This document shows positions 14,265 to 22,106 of a stretch of DNA of 22,268 bases, piece after piece; within the stretch, counting starts at the first letter, position 1; the number at the start of each line of letters is the position of its first letter. The translations under genes and the position numbers were made by a program. Source of the DNA: Candidatus Benthicola azotiphorus (GTDB lineage Bacteria; Gemmatimonadota; Gemmatimonadetes; Palauibacterales; Palauibacteraceae); contig CANPVW010000232.1 of assembly GCA_947581745.1 (NCBI GenBank), forward strand, positions 1 through 22,268, read 5' to 3'. The notes beneath the pieces were generated by a model that was given only the letters and a program-made list of their open reading frames with translations, did no database searches and was not told the DNA's origin.

Positions 14265-15562
14265 TCCACGGCCAGCGTCGCTATCGCCCTGACTCCTATC
14301 CCGATCGCGTCCTCGTTCACGAAGAACTGAGGCGAGTGATTCGACGCGGCTTCGCCATAACCGACGCCTGGCGCGTTCACGCCGAGCTGGAAGTAGAACC
14401 CGGGCGCCTGGCGGGCGAAGAACGAGAAATCCTCCGCAACCATGAGCGGCGGTATCTCGATCAGGCCCCCCTCGCCGACGACACGGCGCAGGCTGGGCAA
14501 GGACGCGGCGACCAGGTCCGGGTCGTTGCGGGTGACAGGATAGTATCGCCGGATCTCCACCGTGGCCCGCGCGCCGGCGCTCTCCGCGACCTTCTCGGCC
14601 GTGAGGCTGATCTTCGCGTGTACCGCTTCCTGGACGGCCGGATCGAGCGTCCGGATCGTTCCGGACAGGCGAACCGTGTCCGGGATGATGTTGAAACGCA
14701 CACCGCCCTCGATCTTCCCGACCGAGATGACGACCGGGTCGAGGGCCGCGACCTGCCGGCTCGGGATGGTCTGTAGAGCCAGGACGATCTGCGCGGCGAC
14801 CACGATGGGGTCTATCCCCGCCTCCGGAGTGGCGCCATGCGTCTGGCGACCGATCACCGTGATCGTGAACTCGTCCGCGCTCGCCATCACGTCTCCGGAG
14901 CGCCATCCGAGAAGCCCCGTCGGGAACGGTGCCGTGTGGAGTCCGAAATAGGCATCCGGTCTCGGCGATTCGACGGCCCCCTCGGCGATCATCAGCTCGG
15001 CCCCTCCCTCCTCTCCATGCGGGGCACCTTCCTCGGCAGGCTGAAACAGGAACACCACGGTGCCGGGGATCTCGTTCCGCATGTCGGCCAGGATCGTGGC
15101 CACCCCCATGAGAACTGCCGTGTGCACGTCGTGTCCGCAGGCGTGCATGACGCCGACTTCCTCGCCGTTGTACTCCGCCGTCACCGTCGAAGCGAACGGC
15201 AGGTCGGTGAGCTCACGCACGGGAAGGGCGTCCATGTCCGCACGCAGCCCGACGACAGGTCCCCGACGACCACCACGCAGGATTCCCACGACCCCAGTGT
15301 GAGCCACGCCGGTGCGTACCTCGTCCAGCCCCAGCGAACGCAGGTGGTCGGCGACGACGCCGGCCGTGCGGAACTCTCTGTTTCCGAGCTCGGGATTCTG
15401 GTGCAGGTCCCGCCGCCAGGCGATCACGTCGCCGGAGATGGACTCGGCCAGGCTGTCGATCTCTGCGTGAAGGTCCGATGCATCCTGCGCACGCACCGTG
15501 GCCGGCCGTCCGACCAGGACGGCGAGGCTGAGGGCGACGAACGAGACACGGATCGCCATCAT
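14240..15562 (-). CDS. Exported M20-family amidohydrolase (hippuricase/N-acyl-amino-acid hydrolase type)
   Basis: A 440-residue M20D metallohydrolase with a Sec signal peptide (FVALSLAVLVGRPATVRAQ, cleavage near residue 26). Metal-site motifs are in order: ADMDALP (108-114), HACGHDVH (140-147, Cys142 and His144), QPAEEG (174-179), GLHT (His209) and NHSPQFF (His409). The 'lid' dimerisation domain occupies about 225-340. These enzymes hydrolyse N-acyl or N-aroyl amino acids, or dipeptides, using a two-metal centre; most relatives are cytoplasmic, so this one would act in the periplasm or outside. The start overlaps the stop of the META-domain gene (ATGA), showing tight coupling. It is the last gene of a permease-dimethylargininase-META-M20 operon. 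Confidence 0.9.
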   Translation of the reverse strand: MMAIRVSFVALSLAVLVGRPATVRAQDASDLHAEIDSLAESISGDVIAWRRDLHQNPELGNREFRTAGVVADHLRSLGLDEVRTGVAHTGVVGILRGGRRGPVVGLRADMDALPVRELTDLPFASTVTAEYNGEEVGVMHACGHDVHTAVLMGVATILADMRNEIPGTVVFLFQPAEEGAPHGEEGGAELMIAEGAVESPRPDAYFGLHTAPFPTGLLGWRSGDVMASADEFTITVIGRQTHGATPEAGIDPIVVAAQIVLALQTIPSRQVAALDPVVISVGKIEGGVRFNIIPDTVRLSGTIRTLDPAVQEAVHAKISLTAEKVAESAGARATVEIRRYYPVTRNDPDLVAASLPSLRRVVGEGGLIEIPPLMVAEDFSFFARQAPGFYFQLGVNAPGVGYGEAASNHSPQFFVNEDAIGIGVRAIATLAVDYLERGGG

Positions 15563-16098
15563 TCGGCTGCCGTGAATACGAGCACCACGCCCGCGTCCGT
15601 CTCGAGCTCCAGCTTTCCGTCCCGCAGCACCGCGCGAACGGAGGCGTCGAGGTTTCTGAGAAACGCCTGTTCGATCTTCAATCCGACGCCTGGGCAGGCC
15701 ATGAGAGTCGCGCCCTTCGGACCCTGGACGATCCGGTCTCCCTCTTCGACGCGGAAGTCGCCGAAGTACCGGTTGCAGCCCGCGAAACCGGCGGCACGTC
15801 CCTCCTCTTTGAGATCGAGGGTCACGCCACGATCTGCCGGAAGCGAATCGAGCGCAGCCTCGAGCTCGACCACGGTGACATCGTCGCCCACGTCCGCGGC
15901 CGGGCCGAAGGATGCGAGATCCCAGGCACGAAACATCGGGCTGTGAACCGAGTCGTCCCGCGTCACGGGGCTCCCGGTCGGAGCCCGCCTCTCGGCGGCG
16001 GCCGATTCGTCGTCGCCTTCGGCGGCGTCACGGCACGCCGCCCCGATCAGGGAGAGCGCCGCGCAAGCGAGAACGACCTTCGTGAACCTGCGCATCAT
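15559..16098 (-). CDS. META-domain (HslJ-like) probable lipoprotein
   Basis: A 179-residue exported protein with a hydrophobic leader ending LSLIGAACRD. Cys22 is a probable lipid attachment point, though Gly at -3 makes the lipobox weak. The C-terminal META domain (about 57-178) has the family pattern GCNRYFG (106-112), KGATLMACPG and IEQAFLRNL. In Enterobacteria HslJ affects novobiocin tolerance, but the biochemical role of META domains is not known. The start has AGGAGG 8 bases upstream. It sits 15 bases after the dimethylargininase-like gene and overlaps the M20 gene by 4 bases, so it is part of the operon. Its place between two arginine or acyl-amino-acid hydrolases is unexplained. Confidence 0.82.
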   Translation of the reverse strand: MMRRFTKVVLACAALSLIGAACRDAAEGDDESAAAERRAPTGSPVTRDDSVHSPMFRAWDLASFGPAADVGDDVTVVELEAALDSLPADRGVTLDLKEEGRAAGFAGCNRYFGDFRVEEGDRIVQGPKGATLMACPGVGLKIEQAFLRNLDASVRAVLRDGKLELETDAGVVLVFTAAE

Positions 16099-16113
16099 CC
16101 GTCCTACCTCCTC

Positions 16114-16989
16114 TCAGGCGCGGAAGAGCGGCCGCGTGAGACACGTCGGCCCTCCCCCACCTTTCGTACTGATCTCCCGGCCCCGGTACACGTGCACTTC
16201 AGCGCCCGCCGCCTCGAGACGGCGTCGCGTAAGCGGGTTTCCTTCCAGGGCGACGCACCGTCGCGGTCCCACCGCCAGCACGTTGCAACCCATCGTCTCG
16301 AATTCCTCGTCCGGAACCTCCACCAGTTGATATCCGCGCTGGCACAGGAGATCGCGGAAGGGGACGGGCAGCAATGGTGAATAGACCACCGCCAGGTCCC
16401 GGTCCACCGGACTGAACATCGACATCAGGTGAAAGACGTCGCCCGGGCCGCGCCAGTGAGGGAGCGGAACGGGGACCACGCGATCCACGCCGCTGCCCAG
16501 CAGGCCGCGCAACTGCCGGATTCCCTCCCCGTTCGTCCGATAGCCGCGGCCGACGGCCACCGTTCGCTCGTCGATCCACGCCACGTCGCCGCCTTCGAGC
16601 CTGCCCGCACCGCCGATACGCCCCACGATCGGCACGCCGACACCACGAAGGACCCGTTCCATCGCGCCGGGTTCGCCGTCCCGTGCGCTCTTGCCCATCC
16701 GACAGAGGATGGCCCCGCGATCACAGATCACCGCCGCATCCCGCACGAAGACGGAGTCGAGTCCCGTCCCGACGTCGGCGGGCGCCTCATGCACCTCGGC
16801 ACCGATCTGCTCGAAGAGGCTCGCGAAGGCCTCGTACTCGGCCACGGCGGCCGCGAAGTCGGGTCGAGCGACGTAGCCCAGCGATTTCCACTGGGCGTCC
16901 ACGGTCGGCTGGTCGGAAAACGCGTCGCGCACGTGCTTGAGCAGCACGCTCCGCAGGCGCAGCGTATCGGACTGCCCGAGAGCGCTCAA
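16114..16989 (-). CDS. Dimethylargininase/arginine-deiminase superfamily hydrolase (amidinotransferase fold)
   Basis: A 291-residue guanidine-modifying enzyme. The catalytic residues expected for dimethylarginine dimethylaminohydrolase are present: nucleophile Cys283 in GGGPTCLTRP, general-base His187 in DVFHLMSMF, and acidic residues in LDSVFVRD (78-84) and LEGGD (131-135). ALEGNPLTRRRLEAAG matches the family. DDAH cleaves N-methylated arginine to citrulline and a methylamine; arginine deiminase activity is possible. The length is near that of DDAH (250-290), not full arginine deiminase (about 410). The likely start is a TTG at 16989 overlapping the permease stop (TTGA); a GTG at 16947 is an alternative, and no ATG fits. 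The frame stays open far upstream, but that stretch is permease in another frame. Confidence 0.82.
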   Translation of the reverse strand: MSALGQSDTLRLRSVLLKHVRDAFSDQPTVDAQWKSLGYVARPDFAAAVAEYEAFASLFEQIGAEVHEAPADVGTGLDSVFVRDAAVICDRGAILCRMGKSARDGEPGAMERVLRGVGVPIVGRIGGAGRLEGGDVAWIDERTVAVGRGYRTNGEGIRQLRGLLGSGVDRVVPVPLPHWRGPGDVFHLMSMFSPVDRDLAVVYSPLLPVPFRDLLCQRGYQLVEVPDEEFETMGCNVLAVGPRRCVALEGNPLTRRRLEAAGAEVHVYRGREISTKGGGGPTCLTRPLFRA

Positions 16990-18329
16990 GGCGCCCCGTC
17001 CGTGGCCGCCTCGACGGGCTGCGAGCCGCGGCGCCAGACGACCCAAACGTACATCGGAAGTCCGGCAAGCAGCAGGATGACTCCCCAGTAGACGATGTCC
17101 CGGCCGGCGCCGGCGATCGCCCACAGCGCGTACGCAAACCCGAGCAACGCCGTGATCACGGCCCCTGCAAGGCGACGGCCCTCGAACCGCTGGCGATCCC
17201 GGGCGTAGATCATGATTTCCGCCAGAGCGCAGATCGCGTAGGGCAGCAACGCGGTAAGGGTAGCGAGCAGGATGACGAAGGTGAACTGATCCACCAGGCT
17301 CTCGCTCGCGTTCAGCAGCATCAGCCCCGTCACGAGTACGCTGGAGAAGACGAGGGCGAACGCCGGTGTGCCGCGGCGTGAGAGCCGGCTCAGCGCGACC
17401 GGGAAGATCCCGTCGCGCGCCGCGGCCCACGGGATGCGTCCCTGGAGCAGTATCCATCCGTTCAAGGCACCGAAGGCCGAGATCATGGCCCCCGCGGCCA
17501 CGGCCGGAGCGGTCCAGCCGCCCCACATCCGGCTCGCTGCATCTGCGAACGGCGCGTTCGACCCGGTGAGCTCGGCCGGCGGAATCACGCCCATCACCGC
17601 CGCGGTCCCCAGCACGTAGACCACGGCCGCGAGTATGGTCCCGAGGACGGTCGCCCTCGGGATCGTCCGCTCTGGATCCATCACCTCTTCCGCGGGAACC
17701 GTGGCCGATTCGAAGCCGAGAAAGGCCCACAACGTAAGGGTCGCGGCCGCCGTGATCGCCGGGAACGTCCCACTGCCACTGGCGTTGAACGGCGTGAAGT
17801 TCGCGGGATCGAGGTACAGGAGTCCCAGCGTCCCGATCAGCACGAGCGGAAGCAACTTCAGAACCGTGGTCACCACCTGCACCGCACCGGCCGTCCGTAC
17901 GCCTCGAACGTTGACCCAGGTGAGAAGCCATATGGCGCCGATCCCGACGCCTGACGCGAGGGCGCGGTCCGTGGCCAGGGCAGGCCAGAACCACGACAGG
18001 TAGCTCGTGAACGCGACGGCGAGGGCCGCGTTCGCGACCCAGATCGAAACCCAGTAGCCCCATCCGACAAGAAACCCGGCGAAGTCCCCGAAGCCGGCTC
18101 GCGAGAAAGCATACGGCCCTCCGGCCCGGGGGACGAGGCGGCTGAGACGCGCGAACACGAGGGCAAGCAGTACGGCCCCTCCGCAGCTGAATATCCAGCC
18201 GAGGAGGCTGATTCCGCCGAACGAGCCGAGCGACGCGGGCAACAGGAAGACGCCGGAGCCGATCATGTTCCCGACGACCAGGGCTGCCGCCATCCATATG
18301 CCCATCTTGGCCGGCCTGGGAGAGGTCAC
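16986..18329 (-). CDS. APC-superfamily amino acid permease
   Basis: A 447-residue membrane transporter of the amino acid-polyamine-organocation family with about 12 hydrophobic helices. The first carries the substrate-binding motif GNMIGSGVFLLP (20-31). The family-typical FLGFESATVPAEEVMDPERTIPRA lies near the middle (helix 6 and the following loop). It probably imports a cationic or polar amino acid by proton antiport or symport. Start: GTG at 18329, because GGAG lies five bases before it and the hydrophobic core begins about ten residues later. The frame is open to 18572, but that stretch is not family-like. It is first in a four-gene operon and shares a 214-base intergenic region with the divergent proline dehydrogenase gene. 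The substrate is unproven; arginine, a methylarginine or proline are candidates. Confidence 0.88.
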   Translation of the reverse strand: MTSPRPAKMGIWMAAALVVGNMIGSGVFLLPASLGSFGGISLLGWIFSCGGAVLLALVFARLSRLVPRAGGPYAFSRAGFGDFAGFLVGWGYWVSIWVANAALAVAFTSYLSWFWPALATDRALASGVGIGAIWLLTWVNVRGVRTAGAVQVVTTVLKLLPLVLIGTLGLLYLDPANFTPFNASGSGTFPAITAAATLTLWAFLGFESATVPAEEVMDPERTIPRATVLGTILAAVVYVLGTAAVMGVIPPAELTGSNAPFADAASRMWGGWTAPAVAAGAMISAFGALNGWILLQGRIPWAAARDGIFPVALSRLSRRGTPAFALVFSSVLVTGLMLLNASESLVDQFTFVILLATLTALLPYAICALAEIMIYARDRQRFEGRRLAGAVITALLGFAYALWAIAGAGRDIVYWGVILLLAGLPMYVWVVWRRGSQPVEAATDGAP

Positions 18330-18543
18330 GGAGTCTCCGATCGTGCGGGAATCGCCGGTGCGCCCGGCTCTGGGCGCCGCCCGAACATACAGGACGCCAC
18401 GGTCCGCTGCACACCGGCGGCGGGCCGCATTGCTCGCCCCTGATGCGGCGAGCACATTGACTCCCGTTCGGACGCCGCTCGGCCCCGCGCTCGGGGGGAG
18501 GTTCATCGAGGCGGCATGCACCTCCAGGTTGGAGACCGATCGA

Positions 18544-19473
18544 ATGGGACTCGCGAGGGCCCTGTTGCTCAAGGGATCCGAGAGCAGCTGGTTGGCCGGT
18601 CAGCTCTCCAGGCGGCGGTTCGTCCGCCGCGCCACCAGGCGCTTCATGCCCGGTGAGCGGATGGAGGACGCGCTGGAGGCCGCCGGCGTCCTGAGCGTGG
18701 CGGGGATCTCATCCATCCTCACGCTTCTGGGTGAGAACGTCGACGACGCCGAGGCGGCCGCCGCGGTGACGCGAGAGTACGAGGCGCTGCTGGCGAGAAG
18801 CGCGGAAGCGGGATTGGACTCGGACATCTCGGTCAAGCCGACGCACCTCGGACTCGACGTCAGCCATGACATCGCTGCCCACAACCTCGGAAGGCTCGCC
18901 ACCGCTGCCAGCGCAAACGGCCGCCTCGTGGCGGTGGACATGGAGGCCACACGGTACTGCGACCCGACACTCGAGTTGTACCGTGTTCTCCGTGCGGAGC
19001 ACGCCAACGTGGGAGTGTGTCTGCAATCCTACCTTTACCGGACGTCCACTGATCTCGCAGAGCTGTTGGCGCTCTCCCCGATGATTCGCCTTGTGAAAGG
19101 TGCCTACAAGGAGCCGCCGGAAGTGGCGTACCCGAAGAAGGCCGACGTGGACGACAGCTACCTGCGCCTGTCCGAAAGACTGCTCGAGGCGGCGCGTGAT
19201 GGGACGGCCCGGATCGCATTCGGCACGCACGATGCGGCCATGATCGCGGAAATCAACCGGCGGGCGGCCGCCATGAAGTGCCCGCGGGAGGCCTACGAGT
19301 TCCAGATGCTGTACGGCATACAGCGTGGCCTGCAGGAGCACCTGGCCGGGACCGGGTATCGCATGCGGGTGCTGATCAGCTATGGAGCCTACTGGTTTCC
19401 CTGGTACATGCGGAGGCTCGCCGAGCGTCCCGCGAACGTGGGGTTCGTGCTGCGGAGCATGCTGAAGGGCTGA
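18544..19473 (+). CDS. Proline dehydrogenase (monofunctional)
   Basis: A 309-residue FAD-dependent TIM-barrel enzyme that oxidises proline to pyrroline-5-carboxylate and passes electrons to quinone. Motifs include DISVKPTHLGLDVS, VAVDMEA, VCLQSYLYRTSTDL, RLVKGAYKEP, AFGTHDA and the C-terminal SYGAYWFPWYMRRLAERPANVGFVLR, with the paired arginines that hold proline. Length matches the monofunctional type (about 300), lacking the P5C dehydrogenase domain, which would have to be encoded elsewhere. ATG 18544 has GGAG 9 bases upstream and begins the family-like region; the frame is open further up to 18265. Divergent from the permease operon, with which it could share arginine-to-proline carbon flow. 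Confidence 0.9.
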   Translation: MGLARALLLKGSESSWLAGQLSRRRFVRRATRRFMPGERMEDALEAAGVLSVAGISSILTLLGENVDDAEAAAAVTREYEALLARSAEAGLDSDISVKPTHLGLDVSHDIAAHNLGRLATAASANGRLVAVDMEATRYCDPTLELYRVLRAEHANVGVCLQSYLYRTSTDLAELLALSPMIRLVKGAYKEPPEVAYPKKADVDDSYLRLSERLLEAARDGTARIAFGTHDAAMIAEINRRAAAMKCPREAYEFQMLYGIQRGLQEHLAGTGYRMRVLISYGAYWFPWYMRRLAERPANVGFVLRSMLKG

Positions 19474-19562
19474 CGACATGACGGACCCTTGGGCCGGAAC
19501 CGGTTTATCTCCCTGAAATCCGTGATCCTCCCGGGCTCAGGACCGACAATCGGAGGACCCCC

Positions 19563-20744
19563 GTGCCAGCTGGACACCGACTCCCGATTCCGTTCCTCGT
19601 GCTTCCCGCTCTGGTCGCCGCGTGCGGAGGAGACGATCTCACCGGACCGGAAGCCCCGGCGGGAGCAATCCAGTTCGCCACGGTGACCGCCGGGTACTTC
19701 CATTCGTGTGGCCTGTCCACGGCGGGCCGGGCCTACTGCTGGGGAAGCAACACCTGGGGGACCCTGGGAGACGGCTCCATCACGAGCGCCAACCGACCGG
19801 TGCCCGTGGCCGGTGGCCTGCGGTTCACGGGCATCGAGGCCGGCGCGGGCCACACGTGTGCCGTCACGGATTACGGACTGGTCTTCTGCTGGGGACTCAA
19901 CGACGAGGGGCAGGCAGGCGCGGACTGGAACGACCGGGGCATCGAGGAACCGACCCGGCTGCCCGGCAGTCAGTTCTGGGTCCGGGTGAGCGCCGGACAC
20001 GACCATTCGTGCGGCCTCACGAGCAGTGGAGAAGCCTGGTGCTGGGGCGACAACATCACCGGACATCTCGGGAGCGGTGGCACGTTCAACAAGTCCTACG
20101 AGCCCGTTCGCGTCGCTTCGGATGTCAGCTTTTCCGCCGTGCTCGCCGGTTACTACCAGTCGTGCGCGCTGGCGACTTCAGGGCAAATGTACTGCTGGGG
20201 GAACAACTCCGAGGGCGAGATCGGGGATGGCACCAACGAGAACAGGTTCACGCCGGTACCGGTCTCGGGCGATCTCATTTTTCGGGCGCTGGGCGGAGGC
20301 GACGCCTTCATGTGCGGGATCACGACGAAAGGCTCGACGTGGTGCTGGGGCAGCAACCGGAGCGGCGAGCTGGGCGATCCGTCGCTGCCGGCGCAGGCAG
20401 CCCCCGTGCGCATCGACGGACTGCCGGAGCTCAGCAAGATCTATGGAGCCGGGGGAGCGTTCACGCTGCCGAGCGCAGAGGCCTACGCGTGCGGTTTGAC
20501 CGCGGAGGGCGAGGCGTGGTGCTGGGGCGGATCGATCCGTGGAGGGCTGTGGCAAGGCCCCACCGAAGGGCCCATCCACGTCGAGCCGAACATTCGGTTC
20601 CGCAACCTCGCTCTTGGTGCGGAGCACCTGTGCGGCGTCACCCTCGAAGGCTGGGCGTTCTGTGGCGGGGCGAACTACGCGGGCCAACTGGGCGACGGCT
20701 CCGGACAGGACCGCTCCTCGATGGTGGGTGTCGTCCGGCCATAG
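19563..20744 (+). CDS. RCC1-repeat secreted lipoprotein with a cysteine pair in every blade
   Basis: A 393-residue protein with a lipoprotein signal (PALVAAC, Cys21) and seven RCC1-type repeats from about residue 35 to the end, the size of one seven-bladed beta-propeller. Each blade carries CxLxxxGxxYCWGxN or a close variant. The cysteine pairs are at 49/59, 99/109, 150/160, 201/211, 251/261, 310/320 and 357/367, each Cx9C; the last lacks the Trp. Disulfides within blades are likely outside the cytoplasm. The start is GTG 19563, with GGAGG six bases upstream. No catalytic motif is visible, and related proteins are usually annotated only as RCC1-domain proteins. A role in binding at the cell surface is possible but unproven. 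It is convergent with pfkA, 33 bases apart. Confidence 0.9.
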   Translation: MPAGHRLPIPFLVLPALVAACGGDDLTGPEAPAGAIQFATVTAGYFHSCGLSTAGRAYCWGSNTWGTLGDGSITSANRPVPVAGGLRFTGIEAGAGHTCAVTDYGLVFCWGLNDEGQAGADWNDRGIEEPTRLPGSQFWVRVSAGHDHSCGLTSSGEAWCWGDNITGHLGSGGTFNKSYEPVRVASDVSFSAVLAGYYQSCALATSGQMYCWGNNSEGEIGDGTNENRFTPVPVSGDLIFRALGGGDAFMCGITTKGSTWCWGSNRSGELGDPSLPAQAAPVRIDGLPELSKIYGAGGAFTLPSAEAYACGLTAEGEAWCWGGSIRGGLWQGPTEGPIHVEPNIRFRNLALGAEHLCGVTLEGWAFCGGANYAGQLGDGSGQDRSSMVGVVRP

Positions 20745-20777
20745 GGAGCTGTCGCAGCGCCGCGCCTCCGCAGCCGC

Positions 20778-21884
20778 TCAGTCTCCGAAGCTTATTCCCA
20801 GCTCCCGCGCCGTCTGCATCGTGTCGCAATCGAGCGGAACCGTCTTCATGCGCTTGATCGCGCTGGACAGCGGCACGTAGCGAACGATCGGCGGGTCCAG
20901 GGCGACCATGCAGCCGAAGCAACCGTCGGCCAGGGCCCGAACGGCCGCGGACCCGAATCGGAGCGCCAGAATACGGTCGCGGGTCGTCGGGCTTCCCCCT
21001 CTCAGCAGGTGCCCCAGCACGACCGTGCGCGTCTCCTTGCCCGTCAGCTCCGCGAGCTCCGCGGCCACCCGTTGTCCGATGCCACCGAGGCGCTCCTGCT
21101 GTCCGACCTCCTTCGCGACGACCGATCGTTGTACGCCGATCGAGTGAGCTCCTTCGGCGACCACGACGATGGCGAAATCGCGACCGCGCGCGGCGCGCTG
21201 CCTGATTTTCTCCGCCACCTTGCCGATGTCGTAGGGAATCTCGGGAATCAGGATCGCGTCCGCCGTTCCGGCGACTCCGGCGTGCAGTCCGATCCACCCG
21301 GCGTACCGCCCCATGACTTCGACCACCATCACCCGATCGTGTGCCTCCGCGGTCGAGTGCAGGCGGTCCACGCACTCGGCGGCGAAGCTGACGGCCGTGT
21401 CGAACCCGAACGTGACGACCGTCTCGGCCAGGTCGTTGTCGATCGTCTTCGGTACCCCGACCACCCGCACCCCCTGCTGGAAGAGGGCATTCGCGATGGC
21501 CAGGGAGCCGTCGCCTCCGATGGCGATGAGCGCGTCCACATCGAGCTCCTTCAGCTTCGACACCAGCTCGCCCGACCTGTCCTCCTCGCGCCACTGCCCA
21601 TCGGCGCCGAGGGTAGGATAGGCGAGCGGGCTCCCCCGGTTGGTCGTGCCGAGGACCGTGCCGCCGAGGTGGGTGATCCCGCGAACGGACTCCCGGGTGA
21701 GTTCCATGATCCCGCCGTCCGGATACACGTCGGGAACCAGCAATCCGTTGTACCCGTCACGGATGCCCACACACTCCCATCCCCGGTGCAGGGCGGAGAG
21801 CACGACGGCGCGTACCACCGCATTCAGGCCGGGTGCGTCGCCGCCGCCCGTGTTTATGGCGATACGTCGGATGAGCTTACTCAT
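20778..21884 (-). CDS. pfkA: 6-phosphofructokinase, group III type (Gly/Lys signature)
   Basis: A 368-residue phosphofructokinase of the PfkA family, converting fructose 6-phosphate to fructose 1,6-bisphosphate. Substrate motifs are NTGGGDAPGLNAVVRA (11-26), GGDGS (123-127), PKTIDNDL (145-152, with catalytic Asp149) and MGRYAGW (191-197). The donor-discriminating residue in GGDGS is Gly, as in ATP-dependent enzymes, while the loop residue in PKTIDND is Lys (146), as in PPi-using and group III ATP enzymes; ATP is the likelier donor. The start is at 21884, where GGGGGA sits five bases upstream. Divergent from the TadG-like gene and convergent with the RCC1 gene. Confidence 0.92.
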   Translation of the reverse strand: MSKLIRRIAINTGGGDAPGLNAVVRAVVLSALHRGWECVGIRDGYNGLLVPDVYPDGGIMELTRESVRGITHLGGTVLGTTNRGSPLAYPTLGADGQWREEDRSGELVSKLKELDVDALIAIGGDGSLAIANALFQQGVRVVGVPKTIDNDLAETVVTFGFDTAVSFAAECVDRLHSTAEAHDRVMVVEVMGRYAGWIGLHAGVAGTADAILIPEIPYDIGKVAEKIRQRAARGRDFAIVVVAEGAHSIGVQRSVVAKEVGQQERLGGIGQRVAAELAELTGKETRTVVLGHLLRGGSPTTRDRILALRFGSAAVRALADGCFGCMVALDPPIVRYVPLSSAIKRMKTVPLDCDTMQTARELGISFGD

Positions 21885-21924
21885 TCCATCCCCCCGAGGT
21901 GACGGCCGGGTGATCCGGAGCGCT

Positions 21925-21952
21925 AATATACCCGCATCGGCTCTCGGTGGAA
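21925..21952 (-). promoter_or_regulatory. Candidate pfkA promoter
   Basis: On the minus strand TTCCAC (21947-21952), a 16-base spacer and TATATT (21925-21930) form a sigma-70-like pattern about 40 bases before the pfkA start. The -10 matches consensus at 5/6 positions and the -35 at 3/6. Confidence 0.45.
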
Positions 21953-21960
21953 CTTCCACC
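21946..21960. promoter_or_regulatory. Inverted repeat GGTGGAA-C-TTCCACC, candidate operator
   Basis: A perfect 7-1-7 inverted repeat in the divergent region. Each arm contains the TTCCAC used as -35 by an outward promoter, so the two -35 elements lie back to back. A protein bound here would cover both. Confidence 0.4.
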
Positions 21961-21983
21961 CGTGAAAGCGGTTTGACTATAGT
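21954..21983 (+). promoter_or_regulatory. Candidate promoter of the TadG-like gene
   Basis: TTCCAC (21954-21959), an 18-base spacer and TATAGT (21978-21983, 5/6 matches to consensus). The leader to the ATG at 22107 would be about 115 bases. An overlapping TTGACT at 21973 has no good -10 partner. Confidence 0.3.
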
Positions 21984-22106
21984 GGAATTGCAGATACGGA
22001 GCGCCCCTGCCTCGGCCCGGTCGGAGACCCGCTCTGCCACCCGCTCAACGGACTGCCTGCGGTCCGGGTGACGGTCCGTAACCGTTGTCCCCACGGGGAG
22101 GCTCAC

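Noticed and set aside
16114..18414. Uninterrupted 766-residue minus-strand reading frame
   Set aside because: Only its last 291 residues are a real protein (the dimethylargininase-like enzyme). The rest is an alternative frame of the APC permease, with composition rich in Arg and Gly and no family match.
20745..20777. Terminator between the convergent RCC1 and pfkA genes
   Set aside because: Short GC-rich matches exist but no stable uninterrupted stem could be formed.
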